Below, piece by piece: positions 1 to 15,404 of a DNA stretch of 64,000 nucleotides. The stretch spans positions 1 to 64,000 of the forward strand of contig JADJPG010000009.1 of the NCBI GenBank assembly GCA_016713365.1, read 5' to 3'. The position numbers were made by a program, and so were the translations under genes. This DNA comes from Verrucomicrobiota bacterium. GTDB lineage: Bacteria > Verrucomicrobiota > Verrucomicrobiia > Limisphaerales > JADJPG01. A model generated the notes under the pieces. That model saw only the letters and a program-made list of their open reading frames with translations. It was not told where the DNA came from and searched no databases. Position 1 is the stretch's first letter. Each line of letters begins with the position of its first letter.

Positions 1-641
1 TGGTGGGGATGGGCGGCACGCTCTCCGCCACTACACATTCGCCGTTGCTCGCCATGATCATGCTGTTCGAGCTGTCGCTGAACTATTCTCTCATGCCGCC
101 GCTGATGCTGACGTGCGCGGTCTCCACACTCGTCGCGCGCAGCCTGCATCCTGATTCAATCTACACGGAACCGCTTCGCCGCAAGGGCCTCGCGCTGGAT
201 CGCGAAAACATCCGGCCCGGCGCCGCGACCGAGCGAACGGTGGCAGACCTGATGCGGGAACCGATTCAGCCACTGTCGGAGAACGCTCCCTTTCGCAGCA
301 TCGCGGATCGGTTCCTCAAAGTGCCGAACAATTTCCTGCCCGTGGTGAACGACCGCGGCCAGCTGATGGGCGTGGTGGCGCTGCACGACTTGAAGGAGCA
401 CTTGAACGTGGAACAGGAACTTTCCAGCGTGATCGCCGGAGACATCATGCGTCCAGCCCCGCCGTGCGTGACGCCGGATCAACGTCTCGCGGACGTGTTC
501 CCGGTGCTGTTGAGCTGCGAGCTGCGGAACATTCCGGTGGTGAACAATGCGACGGAGCGACGTCTCATTGGCAGCATTTCGCGAGCGGAAGCGCTGGGGC
601 TGTTGTCCGAGGCGATTGTGGCGAGGAACGAAAAGGGGTGA
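1..641 (+). CDS. ClC-type chloride channel with C-terminal CBS pair (5' truncated by window)
   Basis: The window opens inside this gene; about 212 C-terminal residues are visible, reading from base 3. The first 45 residues hold the last membrane helices of a ClC antiporter/channel, including the glycine-rich MGMGGTLSATTHSP stretch usual near the C-terminal helices. Two CBS domains follow, at roughly visible residues 75-135 and 145-205; in this family they form a cytoplasmic regulatory pair that may bind adenine nucleotides. ClC proteins move chloride, often in exchange for protons, across the inner membrane. The stop is at 639-641. The filter motifs lie outside the window, so channel versus antiporter cannot be decided. 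Confidence 0.85.
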   Translation, partial: VGMGGTLSATTHSPLLAMIMLFELSLNYSLMPPLMLTCAVSTLVARSLHPDSIYTEPLRRKGLALDRENIRPGAATERTVADLMREPIQPLSENAPFRSIADRFLKVPNNFLPVVNDRGQLMGVVALHDLKEHLNVEQELSSVIAGDIMRPAPPCVTPDQRLADVFPVLLSCELRNIPVVNNATERRLIGSISRAEALGLLSEAIVARNEKG

Positions 642-1155
642 GCAACTATACCCGGTCGGGGGGAAAGGCTAACCGTCAGCTGACCGAAGGCTCAAGACTA
701 GTCCGATCGCGTATGCGAAGCGTCCACTTCAAAGTCCTTCGCCACCATGCCGTCAGAAGCCGAAATACTCAAGTTGGGAGCATGGCCTGAACGCGACGAA
801 GCTGAGGACAAGATTCAAAGAACCTCAACCTGTTTTGAGGAAAACGGTGGGCGCTGTCAATCGCGACCAACACAACGCCAACAGCTCCGTAGCAAAGCCC
901 AACGACGCGCCTGGCAATCAATCCGTAGAGTAACGCCGCACAGCCCAACGCAGGATGGGTCAACGAAGCCAGCCCGAACTGCCGTGCATCAGTTCCCGAA
1001 AACGCTCCCGATCACTCCACGAGGGATTCGCTTCTGGCAAAACCGCCACGCAGGAGAAGACCGCCGCCAGTAGCAAAAGATCAGACATTCGCAACGCGGC
1101 GATTTCAGGCGCCATATGGTCTGAGCAATCTCGGCGTGCAAATTCGAATCAGCGT
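642..1155. other. Non-coding interval of about 510 bp
   Basis: This stretch lies between the convergent ends of the ClC gene (plus) and ctpA (minus). Open frames here have no recognisable protein content. A small inverted repeat (CCTCAA/TTGAGG, about 823-838) is present, but it lacks a clear T-run and lies far from both stops. No RNA gene was recognised. Confidence 0.5.
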
Positions 1156-2523
1156 CTACTCCGCCAAACTCGTCTGCTTCGAAGCCACCTTCTCCGCCGT
1201 TGCCTTCGGCGCTTCCTTGGCCGGGACCGGGCCGCGCTTCGTGTAGAGCGAGATGCCTTTCAGCAAGTCGAGTGCGCGTTCGAGCTGCGGGTCGCGCGCG
1301 TTCTTCACGCGTTCCTGATCTTTCTCCGGCAGCGACTCAATGCCGCCAGGCGTGCGCTTGAGCAGCACGTCGCGCATCTCCTCGTCGCTCATCGTAACCG
1401 TGATGTCCGGCGTAATGCCCTTCTCGTGAATGACCTTGTGGCTGGGCGTGTAATACTTCGCCGTCGTCAGGCGCAGCGCGGAGCCGTCCTGCAACGGCAG
1501 GATGCTTTGCACGGAGCCTTTGCCGAATGTTTGTTCGCCGACCACGATGGCCTTGCAGACGCGGAGCGCCGTGCAGTCCTGCAAACAGCCGGCGACGATT
1601 TCGGAAGCGCTGGCGCTGCCGTTGTTCACCAGGACGACGATGGGCAGGGCCGAGTGGCGGCCGCGGCCTTTGCCGTGATAAGTCGATTTCGTCTTCGAGT
1701 CCCGGCCTTCCGTGGAAACGATGAGCTGGCCGGCCGGAAGAAACTTTTCACAAACCTGAACCGCTTGGTCGAGGAGGCCACCCGGGTTGTCGCGCAGGTC
1801 GAGGATGAGGGATTCCATGCCCTTCGCCTCAAGCTTGCGCATGGCGTCTTCCAAATCACCGGCAGTCGCTTCGCCGAATTGCACCAGCCGGACGTAGCCG
1901 ACCTTGTCGTCGCCGACCGGGAACTCGCGGCGCCCGTTGATGTCCTTGACGGTGTCGACTTTGATCTTCGCGCGGGTGAGGGTGTAGTCCTTGAACTGTC
2001 CACTGGACGGGCGATAGGTCGTGAGCGTCACGTCGGTGTCGGGTGCGCCACGCAGGCGCTTCACCGCGTCGTTCAGGCCGAGTTTCTCCGTGCTTTTGCC
2101 ATCGATCTTCACGATGCGATCGCCGGTCAGAATGCCCGCTTTGAAACCAGGCGTGTCTTCCATCGGGGAGACCACGGTGAGATAATTGTCCTTCATCGAG
2201 ACGACGATGCCAACGCCGCCAAACTCGCCCTGGGTGTCCTTCTTCAGGTCATCGTACTTCACCGGCTCCATGAACTCGCTGTGGGGATCCAGCGTGCTGA
2301 GCATGCCCTTGAGCGCGCCGTGGATGAGGTCCTGGTAACTGAGCTTCTCGCCGTCGACGTATTCCTGGCGGACGCGGTCGAGGACGGTGGTGAAGAGCCG
2401 GATGTTGGGCAGCGCGTCGTCCTTCTCGGCCGCCTGGACATTGGAGAAATAAACCTGAGCACCAACAAAGAGATTGGCCGCCAATACCCCCACCAGGATT
2501 CCGTAGAAGACGCGTCGTTTCAT
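1156..2523 (-). CDS. ctpA: S41 family C-terminal processing peptidase
   Basis: The 455-residue protein has an N-terminal membrane anchor or signal segment (residues about 5-30), a helical region, a PDZ domain (about 95-170, with the GGVGIVV and GILTGDRIVKIDG landmarks) and the S41 protease core. The Ser-Lys dyad is visible in NNGSASASE and in GEQTFGKGSVQ. CtpA/Tsp proteases act in the periplasm on hydrophobic C-termini of substrates. One oddity: the catalytic Ser-Lys spacing is 30 residues, against 25 in E. coli Tsp and the algal D1 protease. The extra residues sit in QDCTALRVCKA, exactly over a palindromic DNA stretch at 1553-1584. The ATG start directly precedes the membrane segment but has no clear Shine-Dalgarno. 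The gene lies 262 bp downstream of mtnP. Confidence 0.93.
   Translation of the reverse strand: MKRRVFYGILVGVLAANLFVGAQVYFSNVQAAEKDDALPNIRLFTTVLDRVRQEYVDGEKLSYQDLIHGALKGMLSTLDPHSEFMEPVKYDDLKKDTQGEFGGVGIVVSMKDNYLTVVSPMEDTPGFKAGILTGDRIVKIDGKSTEKLGLNDAVKRLRGAPDTDVTLTTYRPSSGQFKDYTLTRAKIKVDTVKDINGRREFPVGDDKVGYVRLVQFGEATAGDLEDAMRKLEAKGMESLILDLRDNPGGLLDQAVQVCEKFLPAGQLIVSTEGRDSKTKSTYHGKGRGRHSALPIVVLVNNGSASASEIVAGCLQDCTALRVCKAIVVGEQTFGKGSVQSILPLQDGSALRLTTAKYYTPSHKVIHEKGITPDITVTMSDEEMRDVLLKRTPGGIESLPEKDQERVKNARDPQLERALDLLKGISLYTKRGPVPAKEAPKATAEKVASKQTSLAE
1553..1584. repeat. Candidate palindromic in-frame insertion in ctpA
   Basis: TTGCAG (1553-1558) and CTGCAA (1579-1584) are inverted around a GC-rich centre containing GCGGAGCGCC. 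The centre resembles the GGAGCGC arms of the repeats at 7571, 17680 and 37921. The stretch encodes the extra five residues between the catalytic Ser and Lys of CtpA. An insertion is inferred from that spacing, not seen directly. Confidence 0.4.
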
Positions 2524-2785
2524 AACAGCGTAAATTTAGTTGTCCGCACAGTAGAACTGGCCGAAAGGCTTGGCAAGGTTCGCATCGTTACATCCCTGTC
2601 ATGCGCGCAATACCTGCCGTCTGACCGGCAGGAGCTGCGGCCCCGAGGGCGGCGACCCTTCTTCCAGACCTCAATCTGAGCACCAGAATTCAGCACAGAT
2701 GATGTTCAGCAGCAATTGCGCCGAACATGAGTCCCACCTGACGGCCAGCTCCCACCCCGCATCCGGAACTCCGGGAAGCCAGCCC

Positions 2786-3649
2786 TCAACGATACTTCGC
2801 CAGCAAAGGCGCCAGTTCCTTCAGCGTCTTCGCCGGCCAGAACTTCCGGTCGGTCATGATCGCATTCTTCAACGCGGAATGGCAGGACCAGGTCGGCACC
2901 TTCGGAATTTGCGGAATGACGTCCGCGATAATCGCCTTGGCCTGGGCGGCGTTGCGCTGGAGGTTTTCGATGACCATTTCCACCGTCACATGGGCCTCGT
3001 CGCCCTTCCAGCAGTCGTAATCGGTCACCATCGCCATCGTGGCGTAGGCGATCTCGGCTTCGCGGGCGCACTTGGCCTCGCCCAGGTTCGTCATGCCGAT
3101 GACATCAAAGCCCGCCTTGTGGTTCGCGACGGACTCTGCGCGGGTGCTGAAGGCCGGGCCTTCCATGTTCACGTAGGTGCCGCCGTTGTGGACCCGGCGG
3201 TTCAACGCGCTGGCGCTCTCCAGCAACAGGACGCGTAGCTCTTCACAAATCGGATCAGCGAACGCCACGTGGGCCACGATGCCGCGCCCGAAGAAGGTGT
3301 GTTCAAAGCTGCGCTTGGTGCGATCGAGGAACTGGTCCGGCAGCACGATGTCGCACGGACGATACTTCGATTGCAGCGAGCCGACGGCGGAGACGCTGAT
3401 GATCCACGCAACATCGAGCTTCTTCATCGCCCAAAGATTGGCGCGGTGATTGAGCTCGCTTGGAAGAATCCGGTGCCCGCGACCGTGCCGCGGGAGGAAG
3501 ACAACATCGCGGCCGCACAGCTTGCCGGTCAGCAAATCATCCGATGTGGCGCCAAACGGCGTTTTAACTTTCACCCATTTCTGCCGGGTAAAGCCTTCGA
3601 TGTGATACAACCCGCTGCCGCCGATGATTCCGATCCGATGATTCGCCAT
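2786..3649 (-). CDS. mtnP: S-methyl-5'-thioadenosine phosphorylase
   Basis: The 287-residue protein belongs to the MTAP/PNP family, which splits methylthioadenosine with phosphate into adenine and methylthioribose-1-phosphate for methionine salvage. Seen directly: the N-terminal phosphate loop IGIIGGSGLY; RHGRGHRILPSELNHRAN, a classic MTAP landmark; GTYVNMEGPAFSTRAES; and VIGMTNLGEAKCAREAEIAYATM, including the Met residue that contacts substrate. The start chosen is MANHRIGIIGG, with AAAGG about 10 nt upstream. An ATG 39 nt further upstream would add residues unlike the family. The length matches the usual 270-300 residues. Purine specificity (MTA versus inosine or guanosine) is inferred from motif similarity. 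Confidence 0.92.
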   Translation of the reverse strand: MANHRIGIIGGSGLYHIEGFTRQKWVKVKTPFGATSDDLLTGKLCGRDVVFLPRHGRGHRILPSELNHRANLWAMKKLDVAWIISVSAVGSLQSKYRPCDIVLPDQFLDRTKRSFEHTFFGRGIVAHVAFADPICEELRVLLLESASALNRRVHNGGTYVNMEGPAFSTRAESVANHKAGFDVIGMTNLGEAKCAREAEIAYATMAMVTDYDCWKGDEAHVTVEMVIENLQRNAAQAKAIIADVIPQIPKVPTWSCHSALKNAIMTDRKFWPAKTLKELAPLLAKYR

Positions 3650-3775
3650 AGCCTGTTGCCTTTCGTGGCCGCAGTTGTAGCGAGCCATCCTGGCGATGGC
3701 GAATAATTGTTGCGCGCCGGCTCATGAATTCTGGCCGACGCGCTGGCAGGCACGGAACGTTACCCGATCACCGGC

Positions 3776-4243
3776 TCACGCGGGTATCGCGACACCTTCG
3801 CGAACGAGCCACTGACGGCGCGTCGCTTGCAGGCGTTGGATGACCACCTGGGTCATGCGCTTCATCAATTCGTAGCCCAGTTCATGATCGTTCTCGCACA
3901 GCACGAGCAGATGCGCGCCGTCGATTACGAGCGCGTTGGTCGGCTCGATCGCCCGCGCCTGGAAGTGCCAGACGAACGGCGGGAACAACCAGGACCAGCC
4001 CAGCACGTCGCCGCCTTCGAGCGTTTGCACCGTGACCATGCCGTCGCGCGGCACATGGGTTTCCAGTGCGACTTTTCCATACTCCAGCAGGTAGAAGCGG
4101 TTGGCCGGATCGTTTTCCTTGAAAAGAATCTCCCCCGGCTCGAACTGCACTTCCGCCGCCTTCTCGATGATTCGATTGAGATGTTCGCGGCTGAAGGAGC
4201 TCAGGAAGGGATGGTCCGCGATATGGGATGTTGTCGTTTTCAT
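3776..4243 (-). CDS. Stand-alone cyclic nucleotide-binding domain protein
   Basis: The 155-residue protein is a single cNMP-binding beta-roll (Crp/PKA regulatory type). Residues about 15-125 carry the pattern FEPGEILFKENDPANRFYLL...GKVAL and GGDVLGWSWLF. The phosphate-binding cassette of true cAMP receptors (GE.....R.A) is replaced by GWSWLFPPFVWHFQARA, so ligand binding is uncertain. There is no helix-turn-helix after the roll, only a short C-terminal helix, so it is probably not a DNA-binding regulator. AGGTGA about 6 nt before the ATG is one of the few convincing Shine-Dalgarno sequences in the window. The gene is divergent from the helicase at 4413 across 169 bp that should hold both promoters. 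Confidence 0.8.
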   Translation of the reverse strand: MKTTTSHIADHPFLSSFSREHLNRIIEKAAEVQFEPGEILFKENDPANRFYLLEYGKVALETHVPRDGMVTVQTLEGGDVLGWSWLFPPFVWHFQARAIEPTNALVIDGAHLLVLCENDHELGYELMKRMTQVVIQRLQATRRQWLVREGVAIPA

Positions 4244-4412
4244 GACGTCACCTACGGGTTGAGGTTTGACTGGCTCTACAATGCACGCTCGGACTCATGG
4301 ACAGCGCAGTCTTCGCAATGCTTGGCTATGTTCGGACCTTTGTTGGCCCTTATGATCGCGTCCGGAATCGCACCTTCTCAACCTCCGTTCCAATCGCTAC
4401 GCTGGCCGGACT

Positions 4413-6725
4413 GTGGCCTCCACGCTGTATGATTTCATCCCGCGCGACGAACGCCTGAGCAACGACGCGTTGCTCGGGCGCTTCCTCGAATACATTGAGA
4501 GCCGCAAGCTCCAGCTCTACGAGGCGCAGGAATCCGCCGTGCTCGAACTGTTCGAGGAGAAGAACGTCATTCTCAATACGCCCACGGGCTCCGGCAAATC
4601 GCTCGTCGCTTCCGCGTTGCACTTCAAGTCGCTCGCGCAAGGCAAACGCTCTGTCTACACGTGCCCGATCAAGGCGCTCGTGAACGAGAAGTGGCTCGCG
4701 CTCTGTCGCGAGTTCGGCCCGGACAACGTCGGCCTCAGCACCGGCGACGCCTCGGTGAATCGCGACGCGCCCATCCTCTGCTGCACGGCGGAGATTCTGG
4801 CGAACATCGCGTTGCGCGAAGGCGCTCTCGCGAATGTGCAGGACGTCGTCATGGACGAGTTTCATTACTACGCGGACCGCGAACGCGGGGTGGCGTGGCA
4901 GGTGCCGCTGCTCTCAATGCCGCAGACACGATTCCTCCTCATGTCCGCCACGCTCGGCGAGACGACATTCTTCCAGGACGAACTGACCAAACTCACCGGC
5001 AAGCCCACGGTCACCGTCTCGTCCACGCACCGACCGGTGCCGCTGGAATTCGCCTACTCGGAACTGCCATTGGCGAAGACGCTCGAAAGCCTCGCGGCGG
5101 ACGGGAAGACGCCGGTTTACGTCGTCCACTTCACCCAGCTCGAAGCCGCACAGAGCGCGCAGGATTTCACGAGCATCAACGTCTGCACGCGCGACGAGAA
5201 GGCGGCCATTGCGAGCGCGATCGAAGGCTTCAAGTTCGCCAGTCCCTACGGGCCGGAGATCAAGAAATGGCTGCGGCACGGCATCGGGCTGCATCACGCC
5301 GGGCTGCTGCCGAAGTATCGCATCCTCGTCGAGCAGCTCGCGCAGAAGGGATTGCTCAAGGTCATCTGCGGCACGGACACGCTTGGCGTCGGCATCAACG
5401 TCCCGATCCGCACCGTGCTCTTCACCAAGCTCTGCAAGTTCGACGGGCAGAAGACGGGCATCCTGAGCGCGCGCGATTTTCATCAGATCTCCGGCCGCGC
5501 CGGGCGCAAGGGTTTCGATAACATCGGCTGGGTGGTGGCGCAGGCGCCCGAGCATGTGATTGAGAATCTCAAGCTCGCCGAGAAGTCCGCGCGCGAGGGC
5601 AAGAAGGTCGTGAAACGCCAGCCGCCGGAGAAGAATTTCGTGAACTGGGACAAGAACACGTTTCTCCGCCTCATGGCCGCGCCGCCGGAACGGCTCACGT
5701 CGCGGTTCCAGGTGTCGCACTCAATGCTGTTGAACGTGCTCAGTCGCGACGGCGATGGCTGTCGCGCGATGCAGAAGCTCGTTCGCGATTGCCACGACTC
5801 GCCGAAGCAGAAGCTGGCGCACCTCAAGCGCGGCTGGCAGTTGTTCCGCTCGCTGGTGGATCGGAAGATTGTGGAATTCGCCCCGCGTTCCGAATCCGGA
5901 CGGAAGCTTCGCGTGAACGTCGAGTTGCAGGATGACTTCTCGATGGATCAGACGCTCTCGCTCTATCTCATCGAGACGATCCCGCTGCTCGATCCTGAAG
6001 CGCCCGATTACGCGCTGGACCTCATCACGCTCGTCGAATCGATCCTCGAGAACCCGGACATCATCCTGCGTAAACAGCTCGATCGCGTGAAGGACCAGAA
6101 GATGGCCGAGATGAAGATGGAGGGCATCGAATACGATCAGCGCATGGAGGAACTGGAGAAGCTCGAATATCCGAAGCCGCGCCGCGAGTTCGTTTACGAC
6201 ACCTTCAACGCCTTCGCGGACAAACATCCGTGGGTCGGCCAGGAAAATATCCGGCCGAAATCGATCGTGCGCGAGATGTTCGAGCAGTTCCGATCGTTCG
6301 CGGATTACATCAAGGATTACGAACTCCAGCGCGCCGAGGGCGTGTTGCTGCGCCACATCAACAGCACGTTCAAAGTGCTTGCGCAGACTGTTCCCGACTC
6401 CGCGAAGACGGACACCGTTCGCGAAATGGAAGTGTATCTCGCGACGATGATTCGCCAGGTCGACAGCAGCTTGCTCGACGAATGGGAGAAGATGCGCGAT
6501 CCGAACTTCCAGCGCGCGCTCTGCCTCGATCCGAACGCGCGAAACGTCCGCCACACCTACGTGGTGCCCGCCGAGGACAAGAAGACCTGGCGCGTGCAGC
6601 AGGTGCTGGTCGATCCGGATGAGCACAATGACTGGATGATTGAGTTCGAAGTCGACCTCGGCGCATCGAAGACAACCGGCGAACCGGTGCTACAATTGCG
6701 ACGCGTCGGCGCGATCGGCGGGTAA
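4413..6725 (+). CDS. Ski2-like DEAD/DEAH-box helicase with DUF3516-type C-terminus
   Basis: The 770-residue superfamily 2 helicase shows motif I TPTGSGKS (residues about 56-63), a Ia-like CPIKALVNEKW, motif II DEFH, motif III LMSATL, GIGLHHAGLLPKYR, and motif VI QISGRAGRKG. The HHAGLLP and SGRAGRKG pair is characteristic of the Ski2/Mtr4 group, which in other organisms unwinds RNA for exosome-linked decay. The last 300 residues are helical and end in a WRVQQVLVDPDEHNDW stretch typical of the DUF3516 tail in bacterial members. Translation starts at GTG. A role in RNA turnover is inferred from family only. No exonuclease partner is adjacent; xthA follows by 48 bp. Confidence 0.85.
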   Translation: MASTLYDFIPRDERLSNDALLGRFLEYIESRKLQLYEAQESAVLELFEEKNVILNTPTGSGKSLVASALHFKSLAQGKRSVYTCPIKALVNEKWLALCREFGPDNVGLSTGDASVNRDAPILCCTAEILANIALREGALANVQDVVMDEFHYYADRERGVAWQVPLLSMPQTRFLLMSATLGETTFFQDELTKLTGKPTVTVSSTHRPVPLEFAYSELPLAKTLESLAADGKTPVYVVHFTQLEAAQSAQDFTSINVCTRDEKAAIASAIEGFKFASPYGPEIKKWLRHGIGLHHAGLLPKYRILVEQLAQKGLLKVICGTDTLGVGINVPIRTVLFTKLCKFDGQKTGILSARDFHQISGRAGRKGFDNIGWVVAQAPEHVIENLKLAEKSAREGKKVVKRQPPEKNFVNWDKNTFLRLMAAPPERLTSRFQVSHSMLLNVLSRDGDGCRAMQKLVRDCHDSPKQKLAHLKRGWQLFRSLVDRKIVEFAPRSESGRKLRVNVELQDDFSMDQTLSLYLIETIPLLDPEAPDYALDLITLVESILENPDIILRKQLDRVKDQKMAEMKMEGIEYDQRMEELEKLEYPKPRREFVYDTFNAFADKHPWVGQENIRPKSIVREMFEQFRSFADYIKDYELQRAEGVLLRHINSTFKVLAQTVPDSAKTDTVREMEVYLATMIRQVDSSLLDEWEKMRDPNFQRALCLDPNARNVRHTYVVPAEDKKTWRVQQVLVDPDEHNDWMIEFEVDLGASKTTGEPVLQLRRVGAIGG

Positions 6726-6773
6726 GATGCAAGACGACTGGTCACCCAAAAATCTCCGCGCTACGCTCACGCT

Positions 6774-7524
6774 GTGAAATTGATTTCGTGGAACGTCAAC
6801 GGCCTGCGCGCCGTGTTGAAGAAGAATTTTCTCGAGTATCTCGACACCGAACAGCCGGACATCCTCTGCCTGCAGGAGACGAAGGCCAGCCCCGATCAAG
6901 TCGAGCAACTCTGGCCCGCGAGCTACACGACCTATTGGAACAGCGCGCAGAAGAAAGGTTACTCCGGCACGGTCATCTTCACGAGAACCCGCCCACTTCA
7001 GTTCACCACGGGCATCGGCCACGAGCATCATGACGGCGAGGGTCGCGTCGTCACCGCGGAGTATGACGGGTTTTTCCTCGTGAACGTTTACGTGCCGAAC
7101 TCTCAACGCGAGCTGACTCGGCTGCCGTATCGGCAGCAGTGGGACCGCGATTTCCTCGCCTACCTCAAGGCGCTTGAAAAGAAGAAACCCGTCATCTTCT
7201 GCGGTGATCTCAATGTCGCCCACACCGAGATCGACCTGGCGAACCCGAAGGCGAACATGAAGAACCACGGCTTCACGCCCGAAGAACGCGCCGGGTTCAC
7301 GTCCTTCGTGCAGGCCGGGTTCGTCGATACGTTCCGCGAGTTCGAGAAAGGCGGCGGGCATTACCTGGTGGAGCCCAATGGGCACGGCACGAGTCCGAAA
7401 CATCGGGTGGCGTCTGGACTACTTTCTCGTCAGCACCGCGCTCAAGCCGAAGCTCAAGCGCGCCTTCATCCAACCGCACATTACGGGCTCGGATCATTGC
7501 CCGGTGGGGATTGAGCTGAAGTAA
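6774..7524 (+). pseudogene. xthA: Exodeoxyribonuclease III, broken by a 2-nt deletion
   Basis: The frame from the GTG at 6774 reads as ExoIII/AP endonuclease: KLISWNVNGLRA, the metal-binding Glu in CLQETK, NVYVPNS, the catalytic FCGDLNVAHTEIDL. After GGGHY (codons ending at 7364) the original frame turns into nonsense and stops at 7514. In the frame beginning at 7366 the canonical C-terminus continues: WWS, RNIGWRLDYFLVS, and the catalytic GSDHCPVGIEL, ending in TAA at 7522. The junction is explained by loss of one AC from CATTACACCTGG (HYTWW in the family). Restoring it gives 250 residues, the normal length. The enzyme would repair abasic sites and 3' ends. A sequencing indel is more likely than decay, since the downstream frame is perfectly conserved. 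Confidence 0.9.
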
Positions 7525-7570
7525 CGAAGTTACAGCCGATCAGGGTTCGCCCGACGGCGCACCTTCTTCT

Positions 7571-7630
7571 GGAGCGCGGAGCATTGCTCCGCAAGTCTTC
7601 CCACGCAGGCGAAGCAATGCTTCGCGCTCC
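7571..7630. repeat. Palindromic GGAGCGC-family element (copy 1, intergenic)
   Basis: Outer arms GGAGCGC (7571-7577) and GCGCTCC (7624-7630) enclose two perfect hairpins. These are GCGGAGCA/TGCTCCGC with a 1-nt centre (7576-7592) and GCGAAGCA/TGCTTCGC with a 1-nt centre (7609-7625). The cloverleaf-like layout lies between xthA and uvrA. It could double as a transcript-stabilising or terminating structure, but no T-run follows. Confidence 0.75.
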
Positions 7631-7682
7631 GGATCGCTCCACCACTTGCCCTCCGCCGACGGACGACTAGACTGCGCTCCTG

Positions 7683-13861
<6,179 letters not shown>

Positions 13862-13865
<4 letters not shown>

Positions 13866-14800
13866 GAGTCGCGATTCTGCTGTGCGGTGTCCTGCTGGCT
13901 GGCTGCGTTTCGAGCAGCAAAAAGGAATCAGCGCGCCTGCCTGAACCGCCCGCGATGCCGCGTCGGCAAATCGCCCCGACGCCTTTTCCAGAAGGTTCCG
14001 TCTTGGTCGAGCTCACGAATCACGAGGTGCGCGCGACGTTGTTTCTGCCGGTTGGCTGGAAGGAATCTCGCGCGGCTGGACCGGAGCTCGTTGTCCATTT
14101 CCACACCGTCGCGTGGTTCACGATTCAGGAACACGTTCGGCGCGGTTCATCGGTGCCGCTGCTGAACTTCGCGCTCGGTGAAGGCTCGGCGACTTACGCC
14201 AAGCCGTTCCTCGATCCGTCGCGCTTTCAAGACTGGCTGCGCATCGTGGAGGCTGAACTGGCCCAACGCGGCGCGACCGCTGAGCCAATCACGCGCGTCG
14301 ATGTATCAAGTTTCAGCGCCGGCTACGGCGCGGTGCGCGAGATCGTGAAGCTCGAAACGAATCGCCACGTCATCCAGCGCATCGTGCTGTGCGACTCGCT
14401 TTACGGTGGTTTGGTGGACGCGAATGCAGCGTCGAATCAGCGGAAGGTGACTCCGGAGCATGTTGAGCCGTGGGTGCCGTTCGCGCAGGCTGCGGCACGG
14501 GGCGAGAAGACTTTTCTCCTGACGACATCCGACGTGCCGACGCCGCGTTACGCCAGCACGCGGGAATGTGGTGATGCGCTGGCGGCGGCGGTCGGAGCCA
14601 CGTTCCTCGCCGTTCTGCCGGGATCGGTTCCGGCGGCGAACGATCCAGAATTTCCGTTGAAACGCCGTGCGGACCTTGGCGGTTTCCACATTTGGAACTA
14701 CGCCGGCACGAATGCACAGGCGCACCTCACCCACGTCCGTCATGTCGCGGACCTGTGGCGGGCACTCGATCCAGCGGCTCATTCTGCAGTCCGTCGGTGA
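13862..14800 (+). CDS. Lipoprotein with alpha/beta-hydrolase-like nucleophile elbow
   Basis: The 312-residue protein starts with a lipoprotein signal (ILLCGVLLAGC, Cys about residue 18). It then has a Pro-rich spacer and a likely alpha/beta-hydrolase core: LVVHFHTVAWF near residue 80, an elbow-like SSFSAGYGAVREI near 145, and LTHVRHVADLW near the C-terminus, which could supply the His. The elbow is S-x-S-x-G-x-G, not a strict G-x-S-x-G, so the assignment is tentative. Its ATG overlaps the uvrA stop (ATGA), so translation is probably coupled, although a functional link to repair is not evident. No specific family was recognised. Confidence 0.6.
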
Positions 14801-14848
14801 AGAAAGTGGTTTTGCCCGGCGGGGTTTCCTCCGAAAACAGATGAAACG

Positions 14849-15352
14849 ATGAGCGACCCTTACGAGGAAATCGTGAACGGTGAACGCGTGCTCCGGCTGC
14901 CGCCGCGCGCACGGCATGAAGAGATTCTCGAACGTCTCCACAAGCGTGTGGCCGGCGCCACGGCGAGTTTGGTGACGACCAAGATGTTGCCGCCGCGCAC
15001 TCGTCTGAACTTCTCGGCCGAGAATGCCTTTTGCCCCGACCTCGCGTTGGTGACGGCGGCGACGGAGAAGGTATGGCTGGTGGCCGAGGTGATCAGCTCG
15101 GACGACCATCACGCCGACACGGTGGAGAAGAAATCCATTTACGAAGAACTGAAGCTGCCGCGGTTGTGGATGATCGATCCGCGTTACGACAACGTGGAGG
15201 TTTACCACGGTACGCCGTACGGTCTTTCGCTGAAACGAGTGCTGGCCGGACGCGAGCTGTTGACCGAAGGGTTGCTGCCGGGATTCCAGTTCCCCATCCA
15301 CGAACTCTTCGCGGGAAGCGCGACCGGCGAGCCGGGCCGCTACGATTTTTAG
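14849..15352 (+). CDS. Uma2 family (DUF820) putative nuclease
   Basis: The 167-residue protein has the Uma2 PD-(D/E)XK-like core: a beta strand ending FCPDLALV, then VWLVAEVISSDDHHADTVEKKSIYEE, where Asp, Glu and the distant Lys form the putative metal site, then LPRLWMIDPRYDNVEVY. Uma2 proteins occur in many copies in cyanobacteria and PVC bacteria and are assumed to be restriction-type endonucleases, with no firm role. The N-terminus, around the ATG at 14849, is slightly shorter than usual. It lies 48 bp after the lipoprotein gene. A second, divergent Uma2 gene is at 39852. Confidence 0.8.
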   Translation: MSDPYEEIVNGERVLRLPPRARHEEILERLHKRVAGATASLVTTKMLPPRTRLNFSAENAFCPDLALVTAATEKVWLVAEVISSDDHHADTVEKKSIYEELKLPRLWMIDPRYDNVEVYHGTPYGLSLKRVLAGRELLTEGLLPGFQFPIHELFAGSATGEPGRYDF

Positions 15353-15404
15353 GAACTGGCCGAATTGCATCCCGGCGCGAATCGCGCTACTTCCTATCCG
15401 CCCC

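Noticed and set aside
823..838. Hairpin CCTCAA/TTGAGG as terminator
   Set aside because: Short, AT-poor flank without a T-run and more than 180 bp from either stop codon.
955..2679. Long open frame on plus opposite ctpA
   Set aside because: It is antisense to a fully conserved protease; the composition (Arg/Ala/His-rich) is that of a mirrored GC-rich gene and no family is recognised.
6774..7524. Programmed frameshift in xthA
   Set aside because: No slippery heptamer at the break; the change fits a simple 2-nt loss, and four other genes show similar deletions.
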